Assembly (NCBI RefSeq): GCF_030812775.1
Contig: NZ_JAUSTI010000008.1
Coordinates: 248,001 to 312,000, forward strand
Direction: 5' to 3'
Length of the DNA stretch: 64,000 nt
Origin: Paenibacillus tundrae
Lineage (GTDB): Bacteria; Bacillota; Bacilli; Paenibacillales; Paenibacillaceae
Shown: positions 54,689 to 63,974 of the stretch, piece by piece
Layout of the letters: every line of letters starts with the position of its first letter
How positions within the stretch are numbered: position 1 is the first letter of the stretch
Position numbers and translations under genes: made by a program
Notes under the pieces: generated by a model
What the model was told of the DNA's origin: nothing
The model's input: the letters and a program-made list of their open reading frames with translations, nothing else
Database searches by the model: none

Positions 54689-54799
54689 TTCTCTCCCCCC
54701 ATTAAGCTTTTTCTATAATATTATATTCTCTCCTCACTCACGCCGCATTCAAGTATTCATTATCTGCATCAATACGTTAGATGTTTGCAAACTATAAAA

Positions 54800-55198
54800 T
54801 TAATCCGTATTAGTTAAGTCATTTAATATTACAATTGCCTTTTCTATCCTTTGTATATCTACTTCTTTTAGATTCTCTAGGATTTCATGATATGCTTTTA
54901 AAGAATCAGAGGTATTCAAGATTGATAGTGTTGCCATAGCAAAATGTCCAATTCCGATTCCTTCTGCAAAAGTATATCGTTCACCCATATATTGAGTTAA
55001 ATTTTGAAGCTTTTCGATCACTAAAGTATTATTGATTTTTAGTTCTACGATCCTAATCATCGTATTGCTGATGATATATATTTGTTTTGAATCCAGACAT
55101 TCAATTAATTCTTGTACGGATAATTCATTTTGCCTAATATGGCGAACCTTATCATCGAGTTCATTTTTCCTATTTATATAAATCACTCCATGAATCAC
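54800..55198 (-). CDS. Orphan HEAT-like helical protein, paralogue of the gene at 55961
   Basis: 132 residues, all helical. The core (LIECLDSKQIYIISNTMIRI...GIGHFAMATLSIL) aligns with the gene at 55961 (LIVCLEARNLRVVAMAMFKL...QFGHVAIATLSLL). The shared GHxAxATLS motif and the regular helices suggest a short HEAT-like repeat protein. Such proteins occur among toxin-immunity sets. The start (GTG 55198) is uncertain because no good ribosome site is visible. Confidence 0.65.
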   Translation of the reverse strand: MIHGVIYINRKNELDDKVRHIRQNELSVQELIECLDSKQIYIISNTMIRIVELKINNTLVIEKLQNLTQYMGERYTFAEGIGIGHFAMATLSILNTSDSLKAYHEILENLKEVDIQRIEKAIVILNDLTNTD

Positions 55199-55268
55199 AC
55201 TTTTTAATCACGTAAATACGCTCGGGTTTATATAAGTAGCATATCATGACGGAAAACTATCTTTAGAT

Positions 55269-55757
55269 TTATAAGTTTTCTATATCGTACGATGGCTTAT
55301 TTAAAAATCTCTCATACCATCCTCCTAGAGGGAAATGACTAACCCCAATTATCTCTAGTTCATTCACTCTAAATACAAACGCCCCTTTCCGTTCTAGTAT
55401 TCTTAACAACGGTTCATATACATAAATATACTCAGAGTATTCCGGATGATCATCTATATAACTAGCTAATTTCAGATAAAAATTACAAAACAATTCTATA
55501 CCAGAAAACTTATTCATGTATTCTATGGTTTCTTGGCTATAAATCGTTGTAATATCTACTAGCTCTTTTTCACCACCTAATAAACGAGCAATATCAGCAA
55601 ATTTAGGTGAAACAGGTACTAGATTTTCTTTTTGAAAAAATGAAGCCATTCTCCTAAAAAACTCATATGCCAATCTCTCATTCTCTGGTGAGACTACCGT
55701 CCCTACTAAACTCCAATCAATATTACTACTTCGAGATACCGCTTCTCTCAAGTACAT
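55269..55757 (-). CDS. Orphan protein of unknown function
   Basis: Start taken at ATG 55757 (MYLREAVSR), with GAGGTG 6 bases before it; a longer frame reaches GTG 55817. About 162 residues, mixed helical and beta, no signal (VGTVVSPENERLAYEFFRRMASFFQKEN; LLRILERKGAFVFRVNELEIIGVSHFPLGGW). No family recognised. It sits between the two HEAT-like paralogues, in the same direction. Confidence 0.55.
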   Translation of the reverse strand: MYLREAVSRSSNIDWSLVGTVVSPENERLAYEFFRRMASFFQKENLVPVSPKFADIARLLGGEKELVDITTIYSQETIEYMNKFSGIELFCNFYLKLASYIDDHPEYSEYIYVYEPLLRILERKGAFVFRVNELEIIGVSHFPLGGWYERFLNKPSYDIENL

Positions 55758-55960
55758 TACCTTCACCTCAACCTGGAAGCTATTCGCCTTCATGCTCCGC
55801 TCTATTTCGTAAGCCACACCATAAAAAATGCCCCCTAGAATTTCATCAGATAAACCTAGGCTTTTTCCAATGTCAATGTTAAGAGTTGCACTTCATGTAA
55901 ATAGTGTTCCTTCATTTTTTTATTACTGGAGAACCCTAGTTTATAAATCACAAATATTCC

Positions 55961-56317
55961 CTATATTTTATAAGATTCTGATTTGATAAAGTTATCTACT
56001 AAAAATTTATCATTATCACTCAGTCTCTCAAAAAGTTCGTTAAATTTAATCTTTGCATCCTCATTTTCTAGAAGGGATAGCGTAGCTATAGCAACATGTC
56101 CGAATTGCCATGGTCCAATAAATTTATTGTCTGTTAAAAGTTCTCCAAGTTCAGATAGTCTATCTACAATGCTAATATTACAGTAATTTCTTTCAATTAA
56201 CTTGAACATTGCCATAGCAACAACCCTTAAATTTCTTGCTTCTAAACATACTATTAAATCTTCGTTTTTTATCTTATCAGTTTTAATCTCTTCTGCTAAT
56301 TCAGCTATTGAAGCCAT
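55961..56317 (-). CDS. Orphan HEAT-like helical protein, paralogue of the gene at 54800
   Basis: 118 residues, ATG start with GGAGAGGGAAG upstream. Helical, acidic, no signal. It shares the GHxAxATLSLL core and the preceding LxxCLxxxxxxxxxxxMxxL pattern with the gene at 54800, with roughly one third of the residues the same. The pair is separated by an unrelated orphan, as often seen when immunity genes accumulate. Function not known. Confidence 0.65.
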   Translation of the reverse strand: MASIAELAEEIKTDKIKNEDLIVCLEARNLRVVAMAMFKLIERNYCNISIVDRLSELGELLTDNKFIGPWQFGHVAIATLSLLENEDAKIKFNELFERLSDNDKFLVDNFIKSESYKI

Positions 56318-56461
56318 AGTAAATCTTCCCTCTCCAATTTTTATTCGATTATAGGACCGTATCTATCTAATGAGATACCCCAAGAATAGGTAGCGACTAC
56401 CGAAGTATTTTTATAGTCCACATTAACCTAATTAGAACCAAAATATAACAGTACCTGGAAC

Positions 56462-56851
56462 CTACTCTCCTTCCCGCTCCGTTAGAAATTCAACGCTAAT
56501 GCGATCTACTTTCATCTCAACGTATGTACCCATTAAATAAGCATAGTCTCTGAACAACTCTTCATCGGTCAGGACGATCCCCGCATCCAAAGAGTCTGCT
56601 TGTATCACACCTCGAATGTTATAGGCAAATCCTGAATCAATCCGTTCTAACTCTTTCTTAGGCTCGTGCAGCTCCTGAACAATGACATCATCTAATATTG
56701 TAATCCCAATGGATACAGGGTAAGCACATCCCACTTCAATAGGATATGGACAGATATTAGCAAACCCTGTGAATTCAGCTCCGTTCATTTCAAGAGTTAC
56801 CTCTTCTTCTATGTAGGGATCTATCCTCCTAACAACAGCCCAATTCTTCAT
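56462..56851 (-). CDS. Hypothetical protein
   Basis: 129 residues, acidic, mostly beta (EVTLEMNGAEFTGFANICPYPIEVGCAYPVSIGITILDDVIVQEL; GFAYNIRGVIQADSLDAGIVLTDEE). No signal or membrane segment. It looks like an OB-type or beta-barrel small protein common in Bacillales, but I cannot name the family. Last of the leftward orphan series. Confidence 0.6.
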   Translation of the reverse strand: MKNWAVVRRIDPYIEEEVTLEMNGAEFTGFANICPYPIEVGCAYPVSIGITILDDVIVQELHEPKKELERIDSGFAYNIRGVIQADSLDAGIVLTDEELFRDYAYLMGTYVEMKVDRISVEFLTEREGE

Positions 56852-56919
56852 TGCGCAATCCTCCCTTCTTTCTTCTCATCTGAATCTATATATGCAAGTA
56901 TACCTCCAAGTACAAAAAA

Positions 56920-56945
56920 ACACCCCAGCATGAGCACTGGGATGT
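56920..56945 (-). terminator. Terminator of the amino-acid permease gene
   Basis: ACATCCCAG...CTGGGGTGT stem with one mismatch, then seven T on the minus strand. Confidence 0.75.
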
Positions 56946-57034
56946 CTTCTTCTTAATTAAGCAATATTTAATTCTGCTAATTCTCAAACCCTTTTTCTCT
57001 ATCCAATCTACATATGATCTCTAGATGCAATCCG

Positions 57035-58390
57035 TTATTTCGCCTGTTTCCCATCTGCCTTACGGAATCGAACCAAAGACCAGATGATGAGGAATGCTAG
57101 CACGGAGAGACAGACGCTAATACTGAAACGATTGCCTGCATCGAAAATAAACATCACTGCAATTACAGCCAGACATAGGGTTGTGGCACCTGTTATATAA
57201 GGAAAGCCCCACACCTTGAAGGAAGGCTGCACGGGATACTGCTTACGCAACTTCAACTGCGATGAAGAGATACAGATCCACACCAGAATTACCACAAATC
57301 CAGGAACCGCTAGTAGCACACTAAATAGCTGATCTTGTGCAAACAGCCCCAGCAATGATCCAGCTAACAGAATGACGCTGCACACAAGCAAGGTGTTAAT
57401 CGGGCTGCCGTTCGCATTGGTCTTCGCTAAAGCTTTGGGAGCCTCACCGCCGACTGCCATGGAATACATCATCCGGGATGCACCATAGATCCCAGAGTTC
57501 GCAGCTGATAAGACAGCCGTAACCAGAATGAAGTTCATAATATGAGCGGCACCTGGTAGGCCAGTCGAAGCGAGCACCTGTACAAATGGGCTACTTTCTG
57601 GTCCAAGCTCATTCCACGGAATTAAGCCACAGATGATGAGAATCGGTAAGGTGAAGAATAGAATGATCCTTAACATGAAATTGCCCACCACCTTGGGCAG
57701 TACACGATCTGCATTTTCCGTTTCCGTCAACGTTAGTCCAATCAGCTCGGAACCTCCATAGGAGAACATAACAACAAGCAGAGCCGAGAAGATTGAACCC
57801 CAACCATTAGGGAAAAAGCCAACCGATTGTGTATAATTTTGCAGATAAGGTGTGTTATCACTTGGGATAATTCCGAAGATTAGCGCAGTACCTAGGAAAA
57901 TAAAAGCAATAATCATCGCAATTTTGATCCCTGCTAACCAGAATTCAAATTCTCCGAACACGCCTACACTGAGAAAGTTCACGGATATAATAAACGCAGC
58001 GCATGCCAGACTCATGAGCCATAATGGCACGTCTGGGAACCAGTATTGCAAGAAACTCCCCGCTGCGATCACTTCAATGACACATACAGACAACCACAGG
58101 AAGCAATACATCCATCCCATGACAAATGACACTCTGCTGCCAAACGCTTCTTGCACAAAGTCTTTCATATTCCGATTCTTATAGACGGTGGCCATCTCTG
58201 CCATAGCTGCCATGACAACGAGCAGCAACAATCCGGCGAAAATATAGGTCACAATGACCCCAGGCCCTGCTAATCCAATTGTTTCGGCACTGCCTTTGAA
58301 AATTCCAGTTCCAATGACACCACCCATCGCCATCAGGCTAATGTGTCTTGGTTTGAGTTTCTTCTGTAATGTTCCTTCTGTCTGAGCCAA
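57035..58390 (-). CDS. Amino-acid permease (APC superfamily)
   Basis: Start taken at TTG 58390 (LAQTEGTLQKKLKPRH), as GGAGG lies 7 bases upstream; the longer frame begins at 58450. About 451 residues, twelve helices. Family motifs: ISLMAMGGVIGTGIFKGSAETIGLAGPGVI at helix 1, FSYGGSELIGLTLTETENADRVLPKVV at helix 6. It resembles the AAT group that takes up amino acids with protons. Substrate not determinable. Monocistronic with its own terminator. Confidence 0.88.
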   Translation of the reverse strand: MAQTEGTLQKKLKPRHISLMAMGGVIGTGIFKGSAETIGLAGPGVIVTYIFAGLLLLVVMAAMAEMATVYKNRNMKDFVQEAFGSRVSFVMGWMYCFLWLSVCVIEVIAAGSFLQYWFPDVPLWLMSLACAAFIISVNFLSVGVFGEFEFWLAGIKIAMIIAFIFLGTALIFGIIPSDNTPYLQNYTQSVGFFPNGWGSIFSALLVVMFSYGGSELIGLTLTETENADRVLPKVVGNFMLRIILFFTLPILIICGLIPWNELGPESSPFVQVLASTGLPGAAHIMNFILVTAVLSAANSGIYGASRMMYSMAVGGEAPKALAKTNANGSPINTLLVCSVILLAGSLLGLFAQDQLFSVLLAVPGFVVILVWICISSSQLKLRKQYPVQPSFKVWGFPYITGATTLCLAVIAVMFIFDAGNRFSISVCLSVLAFLIIWSLVRFRKADGKQAK

Positions 58391-58510
58391 TTCCAGTCCT
58401 CCTGATGTAAAACGTCTGTGATTCTTTAGTTCAAGTCTACCTAAATACATAATTTTCAGTATACCCTATAGTCCATACCTCAGAACAGAACATCTACATG
58501 GGAATTTCAT

Positions 58511-58783
58511 TCAATTCTTGATAAAGTTCAATCCTTTATACATCAGTAGTGTGATTAAGCTATATCCAACACCATCCACCATCCCTATGCCTACATTAGC
58601 CCACAGAGTTGCCCAATCACTCGCAATGAACAGCAAAGGCAGTACAAATGAAACGCCCATCCCCATCATAATTTTAAACCGCCTTCTATAAAAGCAAACC
58701 ACACCAAGCATTAGTGCAATGATCGGACTCAGTATAAAAACTGCAAATAACGGATTCAGATCACCAAATATCCAATAGATCAC
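58511..58783 (-). CDS. Small membrane protein, DUF2651-like
   Basis: 90 residues, three hydrophobic segments (LFAVFILSPIIALMLGVVCF; MGVSFVLPLLFIAS; the C-terminal GYSLITLLMYKGLNF). Similar in size and pattern to the YbeC/DUF2651 group of Bacillus. GGAG lies before the ATG. No function known. Confidence 0.6.
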   Translation of the reverse strand: MIYWIFGDLNPLFAVFILSPIIALMLGVVCFYRRRFKIMMGMGVSFVLPLLFIASDWATLWANVGIGMVDGVGYSLITLLMYKGLNFIKN

Positions 58784-58942
58784 GTTGGATCTCCTCTCTG
58801 TGGAACGTTAGTCACGTGTGTATGCAGTCATTTTAATCTAGTTTGCGATCGAACTATGTGTCTTTTGATACAATCTAACTATGACTGGCATTGCAGCACA
58901 TTCTCATCCTTCCACTGTATAGAAGGTGCCATATATACATCA

Positions 58943-58979
58943 AAGAACAGCATCCCTTGTAACTCAGAATGCTGTTCTT
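58943..58979. terminator. Hairpin in the gap after the GNAT gene
   Basis: AAGAACAGCAT and ATGCTGTTCTT are perfect 11-base arms. The T-run (six T) follows on the plus strand; on the minus strand it is weak. The likely user is the leftward GNAT gene, so orientation is unclear. Confidence 0.55.
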
Positions 58980-59066
58980 CAAGTGTTTTTTATTTATTAA
59001 TAGAGTGTACTAAATGCTCTTAATACTTTTAATACTATGAACGTTTGAACATTCTCAAAACGTGTA

Positions 59067-59522
59067 CTACAGTTCCTTCGTCATAAATGTACTATTCGGA
59101 TCCAGAATATAATCTGCAAAAGGCTCACAATACGTGAAGCCGAAATCTTCATACAGCTTGCGAGCTGGGATGAATGAATCCATGGAGCCAGTCTCTAGAC
59201 TGATCCGTTTATATCCACGACTTATCGCAACTTCAATAATATGAGCAAGGATCTTTCTTGCCACACCTTTGCGTAAATGATTCTTAGCAGTTCGCATCGA
59301 TTTGAGTTCTGCGTGCTCTTTGTCCAGTTCCTTGATTGCCCCACAGCCGAGAAGCTCCTGATCTTCCCATGCACACCAAAAAGTAATCTCCGGCTTCTTC
59401 AAGCCGTCTAGATTAAGGGCATGAATGCTTTCTGGTGGAGAGTCCTCCGCCATTCCTTGTAAATGTTCTGCAATTAGTCCAATCACTTGTGCCCCGCTCA
59501 AATCATCTACACGAATTTCCAC
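59067..59522 (-). CDS. GNAT-family N-acetyltransferase
   Basis: Start chosen at GTG 59522 (EIRVDDLSG) with AGGAG 8 bases upstream. About 151 residues. Acetyl-CoA site: ELKSMRTAKNHLRKGVARKIL, where the R-x-x-G-V/I-A loop binds the pyrophosphate, then LYEDFGFTYCEPFADY. It resembles the YsnE/PaiA-like acetyltransferases. Acceptor unknown. Confidence 0.82.
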   Translation of the reverse strand: MEIRVDDLSGAQVIGLIAEHLQGMAEDSPPESIHALNLDGLKKPEITFWCAWEDQELLGCGAIKELDKEHAELKSMRTAKNHLRKGVARKILAHIIEVAISRGYKRISLETGSMDSFIPARKLYEDFGFTYCEPFADYILDPNSTFMTKEL

Positions 59523-59777
59523 TATAACCACTCCTACGTTAATGTTAAGTATGATCTACACTTGTTAACCTTCTGTATTTCATATTACTCCCGTGGCAGG
59601 TTTCCTGACAAGGATATTATGCATGTTCTCTAGATCGAGTGTTGTATCACCCTGAAATTTTCATTATGATGATCCTATCTGATGTCTAAAGGAGCGAGGC
59701 ATATTGCGTACAATACATATGGCTAACGGTTGTTCTGAGGTGAAGCGAACTTAAATTTGGATCTGAAGGAGATTAAC

Positions 59778-60341
59778 ATGACACTATCAACAGAAAATCT
59801 ATTTTACAGCCAGCGTTTAAAAATGACCCCTCCCCGCACAGAAGACGTGCAGACGATGCTATTGTGGAACGAAGATCCTGAATATCTGCGTAACGTGGAT
59901 ACGGATATTGCGATTCCCTACTCGGAGAAACAGCTTGAGGACGAAGGCGAAACGAAAGATAAGGAAGTATATTTTCGGCTACGCACCCAAGAGGATGAAC
60001 AACTGATCGGCTTTGTCGTTATTCATAGTATTGAATGGAATAACCGCTGCGGGCAGCTTGCGATCGGTATTGGACTTGCTGAACATCGAAACAAAGGGTA
60101 TGGTACAGAAGCGTTGAAGCTGATTCTTCGATATGCATTCCATGAATTAAATCTGGATCGAGTAGGTCTTGATGTCATCTCCTACAACTCCCGAGGCATT
60201 CGCGCTTATGAAAAGGTAGGCTTTCAACTGGAGGGTCGCATCCGCTCAGCAGTTTATCGGGATGGCAAGCGATATGATCGTCTAATGATGGGCATTCTGA
60301 GATCCGAGTGGGAAGCCCTCTCAGCAGAGCTCTCACCTTAA
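59778..60341 (+). CDS. GNAT-family acetyltransferase, RimJ/RimL type
   Basis: Start at ATG 59778 with AAGGAG upstream; a frame from 59757 is longer by seven residues. About 187 residues. RimL-like features: LRLRTQEDEQLIGFVVIHSIEW, the CoA loop GLAEHRNKGYGTEALKLILRYAFHELNLDRVGLDVISYNSRGIRAYEKVGF. These enzymes acetylate N-termini of ribosomal proteins, or small molecules and antibiotics. Substrate unknown. A strong terminator follows. Confidence 0.87.
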   Translation: MTLSTENLFYSQRLKMTPPRTEDVQTMLLWNEDPEYLRNVDTDIAIPYSEKQLEDEGETKDKEVYFRLRTQEDEQLIGFVVIHSIEWNNRCGQLAIGIGLAEHRNKGYGTEALKLILRYAFHELNLDRVGLDVISYNSRGIRAYEKVGFQLEGRIRSAVYRDGKRYDRLMMGILRSEWEALSAELSP

Positions 60342-60373
60342 TTACTGATCCATATCAATACACAACAGATACC

Positions 60374-60409
60374 AAAAAACGTTCAGGGCTCAATGCCTGA
60401 ACGTTTTTT
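60374..60409 (+). terminator. Rho-independent terminator, bidirectional
   Basis: AAAAAACGTTCAGG...CCTGAACGTTTTTT, a perfect 14-base stem with built-in A and T runs, between convergent genes. Confidence 0.92.
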
Positions 60410-60539
60410 ACGATTTAATTCTGTTGCTCATACAACCTTCATCCATGCGTTCCGTACCCGACTTCGTATCCTATATCCCAATCATCATTACCCCAGACCA
60501 TGACGATGATCTAGATTCATATCGGTGCAAACGGGCACT

Positions 60540-61844
60540 CTAGCTCTGCTGATACGTTACCGCAGTCATCTGACACGGCTCACATAGCAGCATATAATAC
60601 ATGCCTTCTCCATACTCCGCTAGTTCCTCACCATTCACCTGCCCAACCGCCTTCATCCGGGTAGAACAGAACGGACAAGTTGCATACTCTGCATCCTGAA
60701 CCCATCCCGGATGTCCGCCTATTTGCGACAGTGACGGTTCGTTCGCCCACTCGCTGCCGTGGTAAGGGTTACGCGGTTTGGTCGCGATATGATAATGAGG
60801 AGCTGTATCCATTGTAAACGCATCGTGATCTTCTAGATCAATCTCATCCACGCCCATAGGCATTACGTTATGCGTACTCCAGACGGGTTCGCCTTCAGCG
60901 CTCAGCTCCATGTAAACTACCCCATAACAGCTGCAACTCATACAGGTCTGGACTTGAAGTTTCTCGGCCTTCCATGATACCTCACGTAGTGCCGGATGAT
61001 GAGCCTCTAAACTTACCAGTATGGTTAGTTCTCGACTGCACCAAGGACAATAATCCGAGCTGTTAACTAACATGGAGATCGGCTCTCCGCCTGAAGCAGT
61101 GGCAGAAGACTCTTCTTCATTGACGACAAATAAGGAGTAACTCGGTGTTGTGGACAACATTCTTCGCTTACCTTCTGTTGTCAGTTCCCAACCAGCCTCT
61201 ATCGCATACTGCTCGGGAGCTACATACAGTTGATCCGCCCAAGGCGGGGGAGATTGCTTCCATTGCTGAAACTGCTGTACAACGATATCATCCCCAATAT
61301 ACGCAAGCATCAGCAACAACAAATTACGATTCTCATCATCTGTATTCACCTGCTGTAGCAATTGATTTCGCACTTCCGGGCTCGCACTCTTATACAAAAT
61401 GACGGGATAATAGATCTCATGAGCCAACAGCTCTGGAATCTGTTCGGTTATCGAAATCCCATGATAACAGACAAGCGATACCAGAATATCTTTGCCTGTA
61501 TCCACATCTTCTGTACGAATGAGATCCATTGCGTACTCTACCATCACAGCTTGTTGCTCTGCTGACAAAGACAGGAACACTTTCTCTTTGGACTGCCCAT
61601 ATGGAACATAGCGTATTAACGGATCGTGCACATGTGGAGTATGCATGATCTTCAGAATCTCTACAGGATCAGTCACACCTTCATACAAGTTCACATCACG
61701 TCGATTCGCTTCAATATATTTGCGATGCTCCTCACGCTCGATCTCTTGTTTACATGGCATGCAGATACCACCTGTTTTGGTTGCAGTTGCGGGCAAAATG
61801 GTGTTACTACATGCCTCTCGACGACAAGGAATACGTTCTGTCAT
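60540..61844 (-). CDS. Cys-rich protein with zinc-binding CxxC pairs (DUF1963-like C-terminus)
   Basis: Start at ATG 61844 (MTERIPCRRE), with GGAGAGG upstream. About 434 residues. CxxC-type pairs occur at the N-terminus (CRREAC...CMPC), in the middle (YCPWCSREL; CMSCSC) and at the end (CPFCSTRM; CEPC), suggesting several zinc knuckles. The part between is helical. The segment IGGHPGWVQDAEYATC resembles YwqG/DUF1963 proteins. Cytoplasmic. Function unknown. Confidence 0.65.
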   Translation of the reverse strand: MTERIPCRREACSNTILPATATKTGGICMPCKQEIEREEHRKYIEANRRDVNLYEGVTDPVEILKIMHTPHVHDPLIRYVPYGQSKEKVFLSLSAEQQAVMVEYAMDLIRTEDVDTGKDILVSLVCYHGISITEQIPELLAHEIYYPVILYKSASPEVRNQLLQQVNTDDENRNLLLLMLAYIGDDIVVQQFQQWKQSPPPWADQLYVAPEQYAIEAGWELTTEGKRRMLSTTPSYSLFVVNEEESSATASGGEPISMLVNSSDYCPWCSRELTILVSLEAHHPALREVSWKAEKLQVQTCMSCSCYGVVYMELSAEGEPVWSTHNVMPMGVDEIDLEDHDAFTMDTAPHYHIATKPRNPYHGSEWANEPSLSQIGGHPGWVQDAEYATCPFCSTRMKAVGQVNGEELAEYGEGMYYMLLCEPCQMTAVTYQQS

Positions 61845-61871
61845 ATAACCTCTCCCCAATCTAAGCTCCGA

Positions 61872-63050
61872 TTAGTGATGACCCAGTTGCTCCTTCGTGA
61901 ATTCATAAAATGCAAGCGCATCTTCACTAGTGGCGAAGCCTGCCTGAGCCATTTTATCACTGCCCCCACCTTTGCCTTGATACGCACCAAGATTGCCTTT
62001 GAAGAACGGGCCTGCGGACCATTCTGGTGGTTGTCCATTCTGTGCCAGCACGACCTTGGCTTCCGAGATACTGGCAAAGAGCACTAAGCCTTCATGTTCT
62101 GCTGTAAGCTTGGTCGCAAGGCTCTGCATATCCTTGAGCGGTTTGTCCTCAAATACTTGAGCGATAACCAGCCCTTCTCGTGCTGCAAGCAGCTCCTGTG
62201 CATAGTAGTCATCATTCGTTGCTTTTACCGCATTCAGCTCGCTTTGCAGCAACTTCTGCTCCTGTTCCATTTTCTCAATGCGCTCCAGCAGCTCGTCTCT
62301 GCTCGTCTTCAATTTCGTCGTTAAGCCGGTCAGTACTTGCTGTGTCGCGGTGAATTCATTCAATGCTCTAGATCCACATTTAAAATAAATCCGGGTACCA
62401 CCTTTCACCTTCTCGGTTTTCAGCAGCTTAATTAATCCAATCTCCCCCGTTGCCGACACATGTGTGCCACCACAAGCGTTATATTCCACACCCGCAATCT
62501 CAACGATCCGAATATCTTCAGTTACACTCGGCTGCTTCACCAAGGGTAGACGTGCTGCCTCTTCTGCCGTTACCCAGGATGTATGGATTGGAGCGTTACG
62601 ATAAATCTGCTGATTCACCTCGTGCTCGATAGCTGCAAGCTGCTCTGCACGGAGTGACTCTGCCGCCACATCAATCGTGGCATAATCCGTTCCCAGATGG
62701 AAGCTGAGTGTCATCGCATCAGCAAGCTTCAGCGTGATTGCTGACAGTAAATGTTGTCCGGTGTGATGCTGCATATGATCGAATCGACGCTGCCAGTCCA
62801 ACGCACAGTCCACGTCCACTTGTTCAGGTGAGCGCTCTAGCTTATGCCACACCTCTCCATCTTCAAGATTGACATCAAGAACAGCAATGCCGCCGATCTG
62901 TCCTAGATCACACGGTTGTCCACCGCCATGCGGATAAAAAGCGGTCTCTGCTAATGTGACGTAGGTACCGTCCTCCTTGTCTGCTCTATTTGTAATCTGT
63001 GTATGCCATTCATGTGTATATGCTGAGTTGTAATAAAGTTTATCTGTCAT
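61872..63050 (-). CDS. Alanyl-tRNA editing protein (AlaX-L type)
   Basis: 392 residues. It corresponds to the editing and C-Ala parts of alanyl-tRNA synthetase without the catalytic domain. Zinc motifs: HHTGQH (His96, His100) and CGGTH (193-197). A coiled segment (about 235-280) and a DHHA1-like C-terminus with GKGGGSDKMAQAGF follow, as in the long AlaX form. It removes serine or glycine wrongly attached to tRNA-Ala in trans. It follows the Cys-rich gene with only a 27-base gap, upstream in the same direction. Confidence 0.88.
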   Translation of the reverse strand: MTDKLYYNSAYTHEWHTQITNRADKEDGTYVTLAETAFYPHGGGQPCDLGQIGGIAVLDVNLEDGEVWHKLERSPEQVDVDCALDWQRRFDHMQHHTGQHLLSAITLKLADAMTLSFHLGTDYATIDVAAESLRAEQLAAIEHEVNQQIYRNAPIHTSWVTAEEAARLPLVKQPSVTEDIRIVEIAGVEYNACGGTHVSATGEIGLIKLLKTEKVKGGTRIYFKCGSRALNEFTATQQVLTGLTTKLKTSRDELLERIEKMEQEQKLLQSELNAVKATNDDYYAQELLAAREGLVIAQVFEDKPLKDMQSLATKLTAEHEGLVLFASISEAKVVLAQNGQPPEWSAGPFFKGNLGAYQGKGGGSDKMAQAGFATSEDALAFYEFTKEQLGHH

Positions 63051-63148
63051 TGTATAGTTCCGTTCCCTTCTCGTTCAAAGTGGGTTATCTGTTCTCCAGA
63101 TTACACTATTTGGCATAAGCAAGCCAAATTTCACCCTCTTTATACAAA

Positions 63149-63177
63149 AAAGTAGAGTGAAATAATCACTCTACTTT
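63149..63177. terminator. Terminator between the iron ATPase and AlaX genes
   Basis: AAAGTAGAGTGA and TCACTCTACTTT, perfect 12-base arms, 5-base loop. On the minus strand the A-run left of the stem gives a T-run. Confidence 0.8.
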
Positions 63178-63221
63178 CGAAAGAACCCTTTTAATTTAAC
63201 AGCCTTTAATACATCCTGCAC

Positions 63222-63974
63222 TTAATAAATCGCTATTGGCCCATATGGACCCTCGATAATTTCGATTTTGGTCTCAAAAATATCGGTTAAAATTTCGGGA
63301 TCCATAACCTCGTCCACTGTTCCAAACGCAGCAATCTGCCCATGCTTCATCGCACAGATTCGATCCGAATATTTGGCGGCAAAATTGATATCATGCATAA
63401 CCGTTAGAATGGTTCGTCCAAATTCATTAGCTGCATATCTCAGATGCTCCATCATTCGAACAGAGCGAGCCACATCCAGATTGTTCAACGGCTCGTCCAA
63501 GAGCACGTATTCTGTCTCCTGACACAAAACCATAGCTACATATGCTCTCTGTCGTTGACCACCAGAAAGCTCGTCTAAATATCTATTTTCCAGATCAGTT
63601 AAGTCTAGAAAATCAATATATTTCGAAATAATCGCTTCATCTTCATCTGTTAATCTTCCCTTGGAATGAGGAAAACGCCCAAATCCGGCAAGCTGTCTTA
63701 CCGTCAGTCTTGTGACAAAATGATTTTCTTGCCGTAGCACCGTTACAATTTTGGCCAAGTCTTTGGACTTAGATTTGGAAACATCCATATTGGCGATCTT
63801 AATCTGTCCTTCATCCAAATTCAGAAGCCTACCGATCATCAGAAGCGTTGTTGACTTTCCCGCTCCGTTGGGTCCGATTAGTGAAGTAAGACCGGCTTTG
63901 GGGATGCTTATATTCAAAGGACCAATTTCTACCTCGGCTGCATAGGACTTTTTGACATTATCGATCTGTATCAT
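63222..63974 (-). CDS. Iron-siderophore ABC transporter, ATPase subunit (YclP-like)
   Basis: 250 residues. Walker A GPNGAGKST at 34-42, signature LSGGQ at 136-140, Walker B YVLLDEP at 156-162, switch His in VMHDINFA. The MIQIDNVKKSY start and the ETKIEIIEGPYGPIAIY end are like YclP/FatE ATPases for petrobactin or similar catecholate siderophores. AAGGAAGG lies before the ATG. Transcription comes from the right, so the permeases are probably just outside the window. A second iron-import system, distinct from the one at 20.7-24.7 kb. Confidence 0.88.
   Translation of the reverse strand: MIQIDNVKKSYAAEVEIGPLNISIPKAGLTSLIGPNGAGKSTTLLMIGRLLNLDEGQIKIANMDVSKSKSKDLAKIVTVLRQENHFVTRLTVRQLAGFGRFPHSKGRLTDEDEAIISKYIDFLDLTDLENRYLDELSGGQRQRAYVAMVLCQETEYVLLDEPLNNLDVARSVRMMEHLRYAANEFGRTILTVMHDINFAAKYSDRICAMKHGQIAAFGTVDEVMDPEILTDIFETKIEIIEGPYGPIAIY

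Noticed and set aside
52233..56851. Prophage or integrative element remnant
   Set aside because: No integrase, portal, capsid or attachment repeats were seen. The AT-rich genes are better described as independent single-gene units.
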